Under the pieces are notes generated by a model, which was not told the DNA's origin, made no database searches, and was given only the letters and a program-made list of their open reading frames with translations. Both the position numbers and the translations under genes were made by a program. From Tigriopus japonicus (taxonomy: Eukaryota > Arthropoda > Copepoda > Harpacticoida > Harpacticidae), in assembly GCA_010645155.1 (NCBI GenBank), contig CM021320.1:5961247-6025246 (forward strand): DNA of 64,000 nt. The letters run 5' to 3'. Below, piece by piece: positions 20,965 through 32,689 of this stretch (position 1 is the first letter of the stretch; every line of letters begins with the position of its first letter).

Positions 20965-21419
20965 GTTATTGCGACTCTTGGTCATGTCAGGGGTGTCAGA
21001 ATGTATAAAAAAATTGTCCCTCTACTTATCTGTTAGCAATTTTTCCTTCAAAAACCCATTTTTGCTCTGGAAATGTAAAAAGAAACACCCTAGATTTGGT
21101 AAAGAAACCAGTTTTTTGGGGGTTTGTCGGTCGTTACAACTCAGTTAAAAATGGTTTGTAAAACCTCCCTGTCTTTTTTTAAAATAATATTAAAAAAGAG
21201 AAAAAGAGGATGGCTAATCCATTGATTTTTATAGTGTTGGCAATGTTTGGCCAATAGATCGATATATATTTGTTCCAAGTCAACATCCTTAATCCGAAAG
21301 TTCAAAGCAACATGAAGAGTGTCCATTAAAGCGTGTATGTAACAGCTCTCAATAAAGTAAAATGTATTTACCTTTTTCTCAACATATACATACAGTACAG
21401 GTTATCTTAATTGGGGCGA

Positions 21420-22540
21420 ATTCGAGTAGGAGCAAGAGCTACATGGCCCCCTGCAGAAAAGTTAAAGGTAAACAGATCAAGATAGATGTATATGTATGGA
21501 ACTTCACTTATAACCCGCTTGAAAGCGTTCAATTGGCTGAATGTTTCGTCCCGATCTTGTGATGATCTTGTTAACAAAGGACACCGGCTTGAGACGATCA
21601 AAAGTGACTCTTTTCTGTTGGCCATCAAGATTAATTAGGAACGTCTTGTCATCACGACTCATGACTTCATATGGGCACTCATAAGGCGGAGTCAATGAAG
21701 GTCGGATGTGGTCAACCCTTAACCACACATAAGAGAAAATCCGTAAAGTGGAAGGCAAATAACTAGGTTTGCAGCCATGGAAGTTGTTGGGGATGGACGA
21801 TAAGTTTTGAAGGAGGCGCTCAATCACTTGACTCACTTGACTCAATTCACTGAATAAATGATGCAGAAAAATATCAACAATTTTAGGACCACACACCATT
21901 CCCGGCACTCTTAAGCTTGTCCCATACACAAGTTGGGTTGGTGAAAGCCCGGAATCCTCTTTGGGAGCTGTACGAATTCCCAAAAGAAGCCACTGCAACT
22001 CTCGCAACCAATCACACCCTCTGAAACCTCTCGACCATTCCATTCGCATGGGGATGATATGCCGAGGTATGGTGATTCTCAAATCCCTAAGTATGAGAGA
22101 GACGCTCCCAGAGTGAGGATGTGAACTGATCCGATTTTATGGTTTCAGGAAGGTCAAAGCGGGCCGCCCAACCATTTAAAAGAGTTCTTGCACAGGTTTC
22201 TGCAGTGATATTGGTCAAAGGATACGCCTCTGGCCAACGCGAATACCGATTGATCACGGTCATCAGGTAACGTGCACCACTAGAAACTTCCAGAGGCCAA
22301 ACTCAAATCAACACAAATCACCTTAAAAAGAACCGATGGCACATCTATATGCTTAACGGGTGAACGCACGCGCCGAATAACTTTCGCCTGCTGGCATGAC
22401 AGACATTCCTTGACCCACCGTGTAACATCCCGATTCAGGCCATGCCAAACAAATTTCGACGAGATCAAACGTCGACAAGGTCTAGGAATGTTCAAGGAAA
22501 CAAAGAAACAAGTAGTGTGACTCCAGGTTGAATTAGTCAT
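21420..22540 (-). pseudogene. Ty3/gypsy-type retrotransposon integrase relic and 3' end
   Basis: On the minus strand the zinc-binding region comes first (CLSCQQAKV), followed by a core with RYLMTVIN (catalytic Asp changed to Asn), RWPEAYPLTNITAETC, IKSDQFTSSLWERL, then after frame breaks HPHANG, IRTAPKEDSGLSPTQLVYG and the C-terminal DHIRPSLTPPYECPYEV... DRLKPVSF typical of gypsy integrases. Frameshifts near 22,280 and 22,080 and the lost Asp make it dead. A GCAGGGGGCC stretch near 21,450 may be the polypurine tract. Gag, protease and reverse transcriptase are absent, and no second LTR was found. Confidence 0.85.
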
Positions 22541-22984
22541 TTAGCTTCAAATTATGACTTGTTTACCCCGCGAGGTGTCATTCTGGTCACTTGAGAGTGT
22601 GACGGCTTTGCCTTCATCGAATAGATTTTACGTGTTTGATTAGAGTTGAATGAAATGAAACAATTGTATTCAAATCAGTGTAACAAACTTTTTGGAGAAA
22701 CTGAAACAAAATAGGAATTGCTCGTGCATTCTACTTTCTCAAAGCAAAATCGTTCCTCCATTTGGCTTTTTTTCGAAAATCTCCATCAAAGAACGCTCGC
22801 TCGAGCGCACGCACACGGACAAGAGACTCGCTTTTTTGACTCGAATTTCAGGTGGCTCCCTCTGAGAAGTACATTTTGCGCAACTCTCGACTGAAGAGAG
22901 CAGATCCCCCTATAATCACAGCAGAACCTTGAACTATTTTAGAGGGATTGAAGTATTTCCACATTGTCCCACTTCAAACTAGTC

Positions 22985-23035
22985 ATGGAAGTATATAAAC
23001 CGCAGATTCTCTTACAGCCGTTTACAGTCCTTCGG
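22985..23035 (+). promoter_or_regulatory. TATA-type core promoter
   Basis: TATATAAA at 22992-22999 is followed at the expected ~30 bp by an initiator-like TTACAGTCC (about 23,022-23,030). An ATG follows at 23072. GAGCGC- and GAGA-type words occur upstream (22,795-22,830). It is the clearest TATA/initiator pair in the window but may belong to an unrecognised element. Confidence 0.5.
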
Positions 23036-23071
23036 TCGGTATGTTCGGCGCGAACCTGTTGTTAATCAATC

Positions 23072-23549
23072 ATGCCAAATTTTAATTTTTTTTTAACTTT
23101 TGCATATATGGCTCACGTTTATGATTTGAGGAATTTGAGACACCGTCTGAATATTATGAGGGATGACAAAGAGACTCTGACTACTTCAGGAAAAAATGTA
23201 GAACCAAGTAGTGTTGGGACGAGACGGCTTTTCCAATACATGAGACCAACTGATGCCGGTCTCAATTAGCCAACGATTCAGTGAGGTCACTAATCTAAAC
23301 AAAGTCAGGGATTGGTTCAGAATTGAGCCCGCTCAACCAATGACAACAAGGCAGCAATTTTGCAGACATAAGATCACATTTGACGCTTCAACAACACTTA
23401 GCAGCGATGACGTTAAGGACCTCATAAACCATTTAGGCCAATTGAAATCAGATGAATCATGGAATAGTCCAAAGAAGATTGGTGTTAAAAGGAAATTTTG
23501 TAAGCTTATCATCAAAAAAAGCTCCAATTATCTGGGATTTATTCATTAA
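23072..23549 (+). CDS. Hypothetical small gene downstream of the TATA box
   Basis: The first ATG after the putative start site opens a 65-codon frame (MPNFNFFLTFAYMAHVYDLR... to 23269). A second frame overlaps its end and runs to 23549 (…VRDWFRIEPAQPMTTRQQFC… KKIGVKRKFCKLIIKKSS). Neither matches a family I recognise. The overlap could reflect a frameshift joining two parts of one protein, or chance. Support comes only from position behind the promoter and from length. Confidence 0.25.
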
Positions 23550-23930
23550 CAGTATGGCATAGGGTAGGTCACATTGAGCCTTGATTCTGTCTATGGCATA
23601 TCATTTTGTTCACTTCCATCGGGTCATTCTGATATAGAGGTGAAGAATCTTTCCAAAAATTGAAGTTTCTGATATTGTGGCATTTTTTCTCGAAATGTTT
23701 TGGGACGGTGTCGGTGTTTGGTGCTGTCACCCATTCTAACATGTTTTCACTTAAGCTTGCGTGTAGAATCTAGTTGTTTCTTGGCTTTGGTCCGGATTCC
23801 CATGGTTGATCGATTGGTGGGTTTGTTGATTGGTTGCCTCTACCATCCTTCAAACATCTTCTGATGCTAGTCATGAAAGGTCTTTTGGTTTTTCCCTCTC
23901 GTAAGTTGCTCTTGTAGTTTTTCTAATCGT

Positions 23931-24146
23931 TAATCACCGATGTCAAAGATAAGTGACGTCACACCTCTCAGGTTAAATTTAGGTTAAGTTAGGTTTGAAT
24001 GAAGTTAAAGTAGGTTTAAATTAGGTTAGGTTAGGTTTAAGTTAGGTTAGGTTAGGTTTAGTTAGGTTAGGTTAGGTTTAAGTATGGTTAGGTTAGGTTT
24101 AAATTTGGTCAAATGTGACGTCACTTATCTTTGACATCGGTGATTA
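23931..24146. mobile_element. MITE with 33-bp perfect TIRs, TA ends and TTAGG-like core
   Basis: The 33 bp at 23931-23963 (starting TAATCACCGATGTCAAAG, containing GACGTCA) are exactly inverted at 24114-24146. The outermost TA on each side is a probable target duplication, giving a 212-bp element. The interior is almost wholly AGGTTAGGTTAGGTTT-type repeat, close to the arthropod telomere unit TTAGG. RNA or single-stranded DNA from it would fold into a long hairpin. Confidence 0.9.
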
Positions 24147-24910
24147 CCGGTTACATGTTGTTTTGGACTAAAGCAAGACGACGCTTTTTGTGTGGACGAC
24201 TGGCCGCGTCGGAACGGTAATTCAGGGTCAGAGCGGGAATCATAAAAATCCCAAACGTGCGTCCTTCGATACCGATCATCAAAGCGGCTTATGAGTTTGC
24301 TCAAATCAACACCATGTCAATTTTTCAAAAGTAAAGTACGTGTTCATTGAGTCAAGCGAGACAAGAGGGATGATTCAAATTGGTCTACAAATAAAGTTTG
24401 AACCCTGATTAGGTCTGGCCCTCCGACATAAATGTGAGGTTTGGTGAAAAGTTGGTTTTTTATTTTACTCTTACAGGAAGCCTGAGTACTTTTTAGCGCA
24501 TTTTAAAACACGTTGGTCCGTCGCAATATTGGTACACCACATGTAGCCACCAAAAATATAAGAATCATCTCTTTTTCTAACAGCATTGAACATTTCAAGT
24601 TTCGGTCCACCTGCGCAGCACGACTCAATGTCCGCGATCTCACATAGTATTAAAGAAGCAACAGGCAGGTACAAAATACGAAAAACAAAATACCGCAAAT
24701 ATCCATTCAATTTGCTTTGCATATCAACTAAACTACGAAAGTGCACCTTTTTGATTATATCTCAAATAAGTAGATGTAATCAAGGCATAAAAGTAGTTGA
24801 CTGACACCAATGCATTATTTTTAAACGAGTGAAATCTCGATCTTCAATCGAAAACTCGTCACACTTGAGAAATAAAGGCAGAATCAGATCGGCCTAATGC
24901 CAATTAATAC

Positions 24911-25502
24911 TAGTGATGTGACTTGGGCAAGTAATGAGTCATCACAAACACCCAAGAACAAGTTGTTGACAAGCATTACTTGGGCAATACACCAATACAC
25001 TTCCCAAGCTCAAGGAACATTGGAAGATGCAGTTGCCGGCAGTTGCTCTTTGAAGAGTTAAGATACTTGCAGTGTGACTTGGAAGAAAAAATGTCAAGTT
25101 GCATTTTCAATGATCTTTTGACCTTAATAATTTAGCAATAAATAGTGGAAGTGATACAAAAAAAATATTTCAATTTGGATAGCATTTGCAAAACCATGGT
25201 TTTTTTTTGTTTCGGTTCTAGGCCACACATGAATGCACTTTTGAGGCTAATCAAGACCGAGATTTAGAAGTCACACTTCCAGAACAATGTCGTTTACTCA
25301 GAGTTGCCGGCATGAAAAAGCAAAATGCCAAATCTTTTTTAGTATTCTCGAAATATTTTGCATTTCCTCATGTGAGAGAATTTGGCAAACCTGTTAGCTG
25401 GGAAAAGTACTTGTACAAGCACCCAAGCTATGCCAAGCTTCAGCAAGCCCAAGCACTGTGCCAGTACAGCTTGCCCAATCTCTTGTTTGCCCCCCATCAC
25501 TA
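24911..25502 (+). mobile_element. hAT-type MITE, copy 1 (592 bp)
   Basis: Ends TAGTGATG and CATCACTA form the terminal repeats, and the exact 8-bp direct repeat ATTAATAC flanks them (24903-24910 and 25503-25510). TAG-initial ends with an 8-bp duplication are the hAT signature. Internal CTTGGGCAAG/CAAGCCCAAG words recur. There is no transposase frame. Compared with copy 2, about 116 bp are missing near 25,380 at an AATT microhomology. Confidence 0.93.
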
Positions 25503-25533
25503 ATTAATACATCTCAGAAGCTGGCATCAAAAC

Positions 25534-26241
25534 TAGTGATGGGGGGCAAACAAGAGATTGAGCAAGCTGTACTGGCACAATGCTTGGGCTTGCTGAAGCT
25601 TGGCATAGCTTGGGTGCTTGTACAAGTACTTTTCCCAGCTAACAGGTTTGCCAAATTTGCTATGAACGAAGAATAAACTTGCCATCCGAATTTCACTAAA
25701 CCAGGCTGATTCAGCTAAATAGGGCCCATACCTTTGAAAGGATGTATTTTTAAGAAAATTACACACTTCAATTCTCTCACATGGGGAAATGCAAAATATT
25801 TCGAGAATACTAAAAAAAAGATTTGGCATTTTACTTTTTCATGCCGGCAACTCTGAGTAAACGAGATTGTTCTGGAAGTGTGACTTCTAAATCTCGGTCT
25901 TGATTAGCCTCAAAAGTGCATTCAGGTGTGGCCTAGAACCGAAACAAAAAAAACCATGGTTTTGCAAATGCTATCCAAATTGAAATATTTTTTTGTATCA
26001 CTTCCACTATTTATTGCCAAATTATTAAGGTCAAAAGATCATCGAAAATGCAACTTGACATTTTTTCTTCCAAGTCACACTGCAAGTATCTTAACTCTTC
26101 AAAGAGCAACTGCCGGCAACTGCATCTTCCGATGTTCCTTGAGCTTGGGAAGTGTATTGGTGTATTGCCCAAGTAATGCTTGTCAACAACTTGTTCTTGG
26201 GTGTTTGTGATGACTCATTACTTGCCCAAGTCACATCACTA
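25534..26241 (-). mobile_element. hAT-type MITE, copy 2, inverted (708 bp)
   Basis: This is the reverse complement of copy 1 with few changes, bounded by TAGTGATG/CATCACTA and its own exact 8-bp direct repeat ATCAAAAC (25526-25533 and 26242-26249). Its segment at about 25,660-25,775 is absent from copy 1, so it is the longer form. Different target duplications show a separate insertion, only 31 bp from copy 1. Confidence 0.93.
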
Positions 26242-26249
26242 ATCAAAAC

Positions 26250-26975
26250 TGTATCAAGTCTTACGAACGAAATGACAGCTACGAACGGTGTCCGCCACCG
26301 ATTGAACCTATGCGTGTTTAACAATTTTGTTAAAGCGTGTAATGGAAATCTAACTCTCTTTTGAGGTATTTCTAATATGCATGGAGACCATGACCTTTAT
26401 TGACGCCGTATCAAATAGCTTTTTGACTGATATTGTCTGTTTCAATATGGTTCCTTTGATATTCAAATCTTAGTTGCTAGTCACACTTCTTAGCCAGGTT
26501 GACTAGAATGTGGTAATAATGTCGTGATTTGCCGCCTGATTTCAATGTTGATGGGCTTTAGCAAATGGAAATTTTAAATAATAACTGTGCACTAACGAGT
26601 TAAATAAAATCTTGCGTTGCAACATAATAACATAAGCAAGCGTTAAATGAAATATTCTCCGACAATTTGGAGGATGTAACATAAGTTTTTGTGTTAATGA
26701 AAAAGATTTCACGTCACACTTTCAGCGGTTCTTCAGGTATTTTTCTTTAAAACTCTGAAGCCAACATATTATGCCAAGTTATCGAATCGACGAGATGTTC
26801 CTTGCTTTAAAATTTATATTGTTTAAGTTTAAAACTTCGGAAAAATAAATCTAGATACTTTGTTTGTTGAGGAGTCAGAACGCAGCTTCGCAGCTGCGAT
26901 CTGATAGAGGCTGTCCGCCATATGGGGATATTGCCGATCCACTTGGACAAGCTAACAAGCAAGCATTAATTTTTA
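26250..26975. other. No recognisable gene or repeat
   Basis: AT-rich unique-looking sequence without motif-bearing frames. Confidence 0.5.
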
Positions 26976-26977
26976 CC

Positions 26978-27307
26978 TCACCCTCGGGAATGACCCCAGG
27001 TTCGCCCATTTAAGCCGTCAAGGGCCGTGACTTCTGCATGTAACTTAATACCACAGGCCACTGGGACTCGGCAAGCCCGGGATCGAACCGGGGCTTGCCT
27101 TAATTGCATTGAAAGACAGTTCAACGCTAAATTTTGACTCCGAAGAGTTGAGTTTGGAAAGTTGTGTTTTTTGCATTTGAAAGACGGTTCAAATGCTAAA
27201 TTTTGACTCCGAAAAGTTGAGTTTTTGAGGGTGGCAGTCAGCCGGAACGAACCCCAGCTGTCCGCATGACAAACCGACGCAGTACGCACTACGCCATGCC
27301 TCACCCC
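26978..27307 (-). mobile_element. tRNA-derived SINE
   Basis: The minus strand starts GTGAGGCATGGCGTAGTGCG, containing an A-box (TGGCGTAGTGC, 27286-27296), followed about 33 nt later by a B-box (GGTTCGTTCC, 27244-27253): a Pol III internal promoter with normal tRNA spacing. The body has a 67-bp-period duplication (27106-27155 and 27173-27224), then a perfect tRNA T-arm-like hairpin with GGTTCGATCC (27070-27099). The tail ends near GAGGGTGAGG at about 26,980. The two tRNA-like parts suggest a composite or dimeric SINE. Confidence 0.7.
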
Positions 27308-27309
27308 CT

Positions 27310-28095
27310 AAATCTATATACTTTGTGCCTTCAAAGTGAAACCGATCGTACACCTGAGAAAAAAGCAAAACCCAATTTGAGCACATTTGGCAACACTTCG
27401 CATTTCTCTCTTGGTCTCAAGTTGGAATCAAGACCAGCGAGACTTTCATTGTATTGGTCTGGTCTCATACTGTATGAGACATTGCTGGTATCAGCCCCAT
27501 CAGTAGAACCAAGAACTTTCACTCATTTTGAAAGTACATTGATAATAAAGGAGACATCCCTGATCTTTCAGGGTGGTTCGATCTTGGACTAGTGGATTTG
27601 CTTTCATCTTCTGAAATTCAATGTTTGGCAATTTTACCAACTGACGAGCTTAGGAACTTTGGAGAGTGATTTTTCCAATCAATACAACGCATTTTCAACA
27701 ATCAGTTTCATTTTGCTTATATTCTACTCATCGGGTTTATGTCTCGTCACTTTGATCGGTATGTTGTGATGATTTTAACCGGAAAAGGATTTGTTTATCT
27801 TATCAGTCACAAATTGAGGGTGACCATTGACCTAAACCGAATTGAAATACTTGAGAGTCTAATTGTGTGAATTTAACATGATAAAAAATTCCATTAAGTC
27901 TGCATCGGCCTACACTCTTACTTTACAAACAAAGAACCAACAACAAAAGTAATTCTGATATCCTCCAAATAGAGCTGACCAAATATTTCACCGTTCATGT
28001 TTCGGGTCACCCTACCAATGTGAAGTAGGCATGCCATAAAGGTAATCCTAGAGAGCGAGTAAAGAATACACCAAAGAGTGCAAAGTGATTAAACA
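27310..28095. other. No recognisable gene
   Basis: Only motif-free short frames are present. A TCTCATACTGTATGAGA palindrome lies at about 27,464-27,480. Confidence 0.5.
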
Positions 28096-28098
28096 GGC

Positions 28099-28163
28099 GC
28101 TTCTCACTCACAACATTTGAAACACACCTCTTTTCACCTTGAAATGTGATAAATTCATCTATG
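28099..28163. repeat. 65-bp exact direct repeat, copy 1
   Basis: The block from GCTTCTCACTCACAACATTT to AAATTCATCTATG is identical to 28768-28832, at an offset of 669 bp. Flanks are unrelated. Confidence 0.85.
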
Positions 28164-28767
28164 AAAAAGCAACTTTAGATTAAAATGATCAACAGTTATG
28201 ATGTTGTATAATTGGGAGGATGAAGAGTACTTTTTAACAAGATACGTTAAGATTGATGGGATTGAAAACACAACCAAGATTCTATATTTTTAACGCTATG
28301 ACAAGAAAGTCCGTTTCCGGTTCGGTTTTAGACTCGAGAGTTCGGGGTGGTTCGGTTCGTTGAGTGCGAAACTCGAAACGTTGCTCGAAATCTATTAGTA
28401 CTCGACATCCAGTTATGAAAGACCAAGGATGACTCAACCCAGGATCTGAACCCTCAACAGAAATAGTGCCATTCTCAAATTAGACGTTCTTCAGGCAACC
28501 CAAGCCAAATGTCATTGGGCAGGATTGGCCACATTTGCCCTTCAAAAGGTGATGCGATTATTGGCCTGCAGATAACATAAATTCCTTGTTTTGGTGGATT
28601 AACAACATTTATATTTTGAGTATTAAGTTCCTTTTGCTATTCATAAGGTGATGCTAGGTTTCTTTTATTTAAAAAAATAACTTGAGCCTATAATTCTCAT
28701 TGCGGGATCCAAATTACAATTCTAACAAAACTACAATATTCAGTCATCCTTGTTTGTTTTGCCAGTT

Positions 28768-28832
28768 GCTTCTCACTCACAACATTTGAAACACACCTCT
28801 TTTCACCTTGAAATGTGATAAATTCATCTATG
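28768..28832. repeat. 65-bp exact direct repeat, copy 2
   Basis: Identical to 28099-28163. On the minus strand it lies in a 76-codon frame (…CIDEFITFQGEKRCVSNVVSE…, 28697-28927) that I do not recognise; the shared block covers part of that peptide. Confidence 0.85.
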
Positions 28833-29881
28833 CAGTGTCTTTTAAGTGTGTTATTTAAATCATGTTCAGTCCATTTGTCTTGTGCCAGTGCTCCTTCATC
28901 TGCTACAGTCCATGTTTGATGGCACACCCACCCTTTGATAGTGCAACAGCTTTAGTGAAAGGAGCAACTTTTCACCTTAAGTTATTGTGGGGTTCACTGA
29001 AGTTTGATCAATAATTCATCACGTGCGAGTTCATGTGCTGGTGGAACTTGTTCTGTTGGTGATTCAGCCACATACCAAAAGTCCAATTCTTTTTTTTTAT
29101 TGTGAGTGAACCAAGAAAGTAAGATAAATACTAGTGTTTGCATTGTGTGAGGCATACTTCTGGGCATCTTTTAAGCTCAAAACAAAACATATATCTTAGT
29201 ATATATTTGCCCAAAATTGCAAAACAAAGTCATTGAATGTTTTAAAGACACCAAAGAAAGTTTTTATTGTTAGATACATATATGCAGCATTGCATTTACA
29301 AGTCATGTATTTCATTCCTTGATAATACTATCCTTGAAAACTATGGATCCTGTAATGGGAGTGAATCTAACTATATTTGATAATACAGGGATAACCTATA
29401 TAATAGTATAAATACTGGATAAGAACTCGCGGAATTTCCTAGCTCGCAACCTCACACGGATGAGGCCGAGAGTTCGTCAGTAAACAAGAAGTACAAACGG
29501 CCATGTTGGGAGTGGAAAATCAAACGGAAATTGACCAAGAGTCCAAAAGATAGTGCGCCAATCGGGGTTTTCTGTGTTTCAAGCGGGTCCAGCCAAGTCC
29601 TAGCCTTGGTAAAGGTCAACCCCACACCCCAAAATCAGTCTGATGTGGGTGTTTTGAAGACATTAAGTTCAGCCAAGAACGAGTGAATGAAATAGTGAAT
29701 GAATGAATGACCACATTATGGAGTGCGAGTGAACCCCCCACAAGGTGTCTTTTCTACAAGATGACGATCAAAGTGATCAAATGAAATCTGATGATGACTA
29801 GGTTACCTGCTACAACCTTCGGAAGTGATAGACCTAACTAAAGCAAAAAGAACGAATATGGACCGGAATCTGAGCCCAAAT

Positions 29882-30091
29882 TCATCTTTTCAGCAAAAGG
29901 ATTAAGAACAAACTTTCCCACGGACCACAACGGGGAGTTTCTTTACGCTCATCCATTACAAAACTTGAACAACTTAAGAATATCTTACCATTCCATGAAT
30001 TATCAACAACAAAATAGCGGGGTTTTCCGCGCTTATCTATTATCCGATTTGAACGCCTTATTAATATCTTTGAACTTACAATTGAACCCAT
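29882..30091 (-). pseudogene. Unknown coding-like fragment, paralogue of the one at 30232 (inverted)
   Basis: The minus-strand frame contains VDNSWNGKIFLSCSSFVMDE then RKETPRCGPWESL. A matching peptide lies on the other strand 140 bp away. Shared residues (DNS..GKIFL.CSS..MDER....C.P.ES) and roughly 75 percent nucleotide identity show common origin. No family is recognised. Both copies contain GTAAGATAT just after the NG/TG codons, which could be a splice donor. Confidence 0.45.
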
Positions 30092-30183
30092 CCATGTATT
30101 ATCCTGAACTTAACTAACACATGCCAAACTTTGTATGAAATCAAGTTTGTTTTAGGTTGTGTCACCTTGGCAGTGTTCTATAA

Positions 30184-30420
30184 ATGATGTTCCATCCTCG
30201 AATTTCTTTTATTATGTGGTTGTGTCTTTTAGTTCAGGATAATTCAAGGACAGGTAAGATATTTTTAGGTTGTTCAAGTTGTCTAATGGATGAGCGCGAT
30301 AAAAATCCCTGTTTTGATCCAGAGGAGAGTTTCTGGGGTAAATTTGGTTCCTTTCCAAGAGGAATCTCCGTTCGCATTAAGGTCCACATAAAACAAAGAA
30401 AGAAGTCCTCAGTGTCAAGA
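30184..30420 (+). pseudogene. Unknown coding-like fragment, inverted paralogue
   Basis: The plus-strand peptide VQDNSRTGKIFLGCSSCLMD then ERDKNPCFDPEESFWGKFG matches the minus-strand fragment at 29906-30010. The frame continues to about 30,478. It could be exon remains of a duplicated gene or part of an unrecognised element. Confidence 0.45.
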
Positions 30421-30479
30421 ATTCCATCAAATGAAGAACAAATTAAGATGAACTCAAAACATATCAGGTGTACCTACTA

Positions 30480-32180
30480 GCAATGGATGGGCTCAATATT
30501 TTGATTTGCCTTTCGACTCAGTCAGCCCAAATTGGTGATCTGACAGTCTAACCTGGATTACATGGACCCTCTCAAAGTCTTGAGAATGAAATGCTCCCAC
30601 CAAGATTGAATTGTGTGGATTTTTTGACTCAATTTGATTGTTAATTCCTGGACAAAGGGATCTAAGAACTAAGAAGATCAATCAAACCCTATCAAGCACG
30701 TAGAGCCTATCCCTGCAATGAAAAGACATGATCCTCTGGTCCTGAAGGACCCTTAGCCCCAGTCCTGCGTGGTCCTGACCTTCTTGAGCCCCAAGACTTG
30801 AAATATTTTCAATCAAATCCACAATCCAGGATTGAATCCTCATGTTTTTCACTTATTTTGTCTCAAGGACGTCGTGATTGCCTTTGTTCCAATTCCAATC
30901 CGGATCAGATGGCTGATCTGATCCAGAACCGTCAAAAGTGCCCTTCAATAGTTATAGCCAACAACATCTCCGACTTGGACTCCATCTTGTTTCAAAATGA
31001 GACTATTCTCATTCCTTCATTTTCCTATAGAAATGGTTCCTGCGTCGTGGAGGTGCTGACGAGGATGGAAGAGGAGTAACCCTCCAGATATTACCACAGA
31101 TACTTCTATTTAGCATTGTTTCACAGAAGTTGGACTAATGGGTAAAGCAAAATTCCATCTATGTATTTTCCTGATTGTTAAGAGGACTAAAATCCTTTGG
31201 AGAGCTGAATGTCAAACGTTCATGAGACGAGTAAAAGGAGTGCTGGGACCTCTAAAATCAAGTCAAAGAACAATTAGTCAATAAATATTAGCACAAAAAG
31301 TTTGACTGAATTCTTTCAAGATGCATGTTCAACAGTTTTACTCGTTAATAAGGAATGAATGACATTGTTTCAAAATATAGCCTCGGCCTCATACCATTTT
31401 TTCAAAAATCGGAGTTTGTGTCCACCCCTTTCAGGGGTTCCTGGATAATAAAATGGGGTTGGAGTATGGTGGAAACTGGAAATTGCAAAAAGGTGTGAGG
31501 ATGAATTCTAATCTGTCCTTGCTAACTAACAACCATTTTGACATTTGTAAAGTACATATTATTAAATCATACTAATGGCACATAGTTAATGTAGGGAAAC
31601 ATGTAGTTTGATTAACAGTAATACAAAAAGTATAACTTTATAGTAGAGAACAATGCAAATTATGAAAACCCTCATGAAGCAAGTTATTGAAATGGAACAT
31701 ATATATGTCTTGAAAGTCAAAAATACTTAGGTCAAACTATGTTAATGCTTGAGTGTTTGATCTTTTTACACATTAATAGGTAAAAAAAATTAAACTTTTA
31801 AAAACCCTTGGAAGGCTAAATGCAGGGACTTAATACAGACTGAAGAGAGAAAATTTTGGTGTTAACCATTATTTTAGGTCTGAAAAAGTTGCTAAGCCTC
31901 CTATGCAACAGAACGCAAAATGAAAAGGTTGCGTTGGCGTCAGTCGTCCAGAAGTTCCGTGGTCTATGGAATGACGAATGTTTTGGCAACTAACTTGTTT
32001 GTCTTCTCATGGCAGGGTGTCATAACTGAGAATTAGGCAGGACATTAAAACCATCATTTTGCTTAAAAGAGTAAGGCTTTGCTTTGTTAACCTGTCGGAA
32101 TCTGAGATGCTTGCATGCAATTCAATTGTTGTAAGGAAGGTTCAAACAAAATCACGTAAATTAGATTGTGCTTCATCTCG
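30480..32180. other. No recognisable gene
   Basis: Open frames up to about 93 codons (30798-31079) lack recognisable domains. No terminal-repeat pairs were seen. Confidence 0.5.
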
Positions 32181-32184
32181 TCCC

Positions 32185-32650
32185 AATGCAATTGCATTGG
32201 TTTGTCACAACGGTGTCCAAAAGTCCACATGTCTGAAAGCTTCTCCAACTCCTTTTTCAATGTCTGAAATTGGTCGCTCTGATTTCGTTTTTGTCTTGCC
32301 TTGTTTTTTTTCTCTTGTCTTCTCTTTTTCACCTTTTTCTCCTTCCTCATATGTTGATGGTGACTAATTTTGAAACTGAAGTTGACATCTTAAACTTGAA
32401 ATAACTTTAAAATGAGGCAAAAATCTCGATGTCCTTAAAATTTAAGACTGTTTTTTGATACAATAATTAACTACTTGCTGTTAGCTGCTGCCAATTTTAA
32501 GTCACTGGGGATGTATGAGAGGCATTCAAACTTAGCAAAGTGAAGGGCATATTTTTGGAATTTCAGGATTTTTCCATTACAGGAAATGCTATAAATGCCG
32601 CTGAAGGTCGCTTTTTTTGACTGTCAATTGTTTGATGTTAGCCTTCAAGA
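32185..32650. repeat. Family B dispersed repeat, copy 2
   Basis: Collinear with about 4,400-4,853 in the same orientation, with substitutions and small indels (for example an altered C/T-rich stretch at 32,280-32,340). The left inverted end found at 4242 is missing here, so this copy looks truncated. Confidence 0.75.
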
Positions 32651-32689
32651 ATCGATTGGTACATATCTTAGTTCTTGGCGTGCCCATCT

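Noticed and set aside
25312..26364. Several open frames across 25.3-26.3 kb on both strands
   Set aside because: They lie inside the two opposed hAT MITEs, and the same peptides appear from both copies only because the DNA is duplicated.
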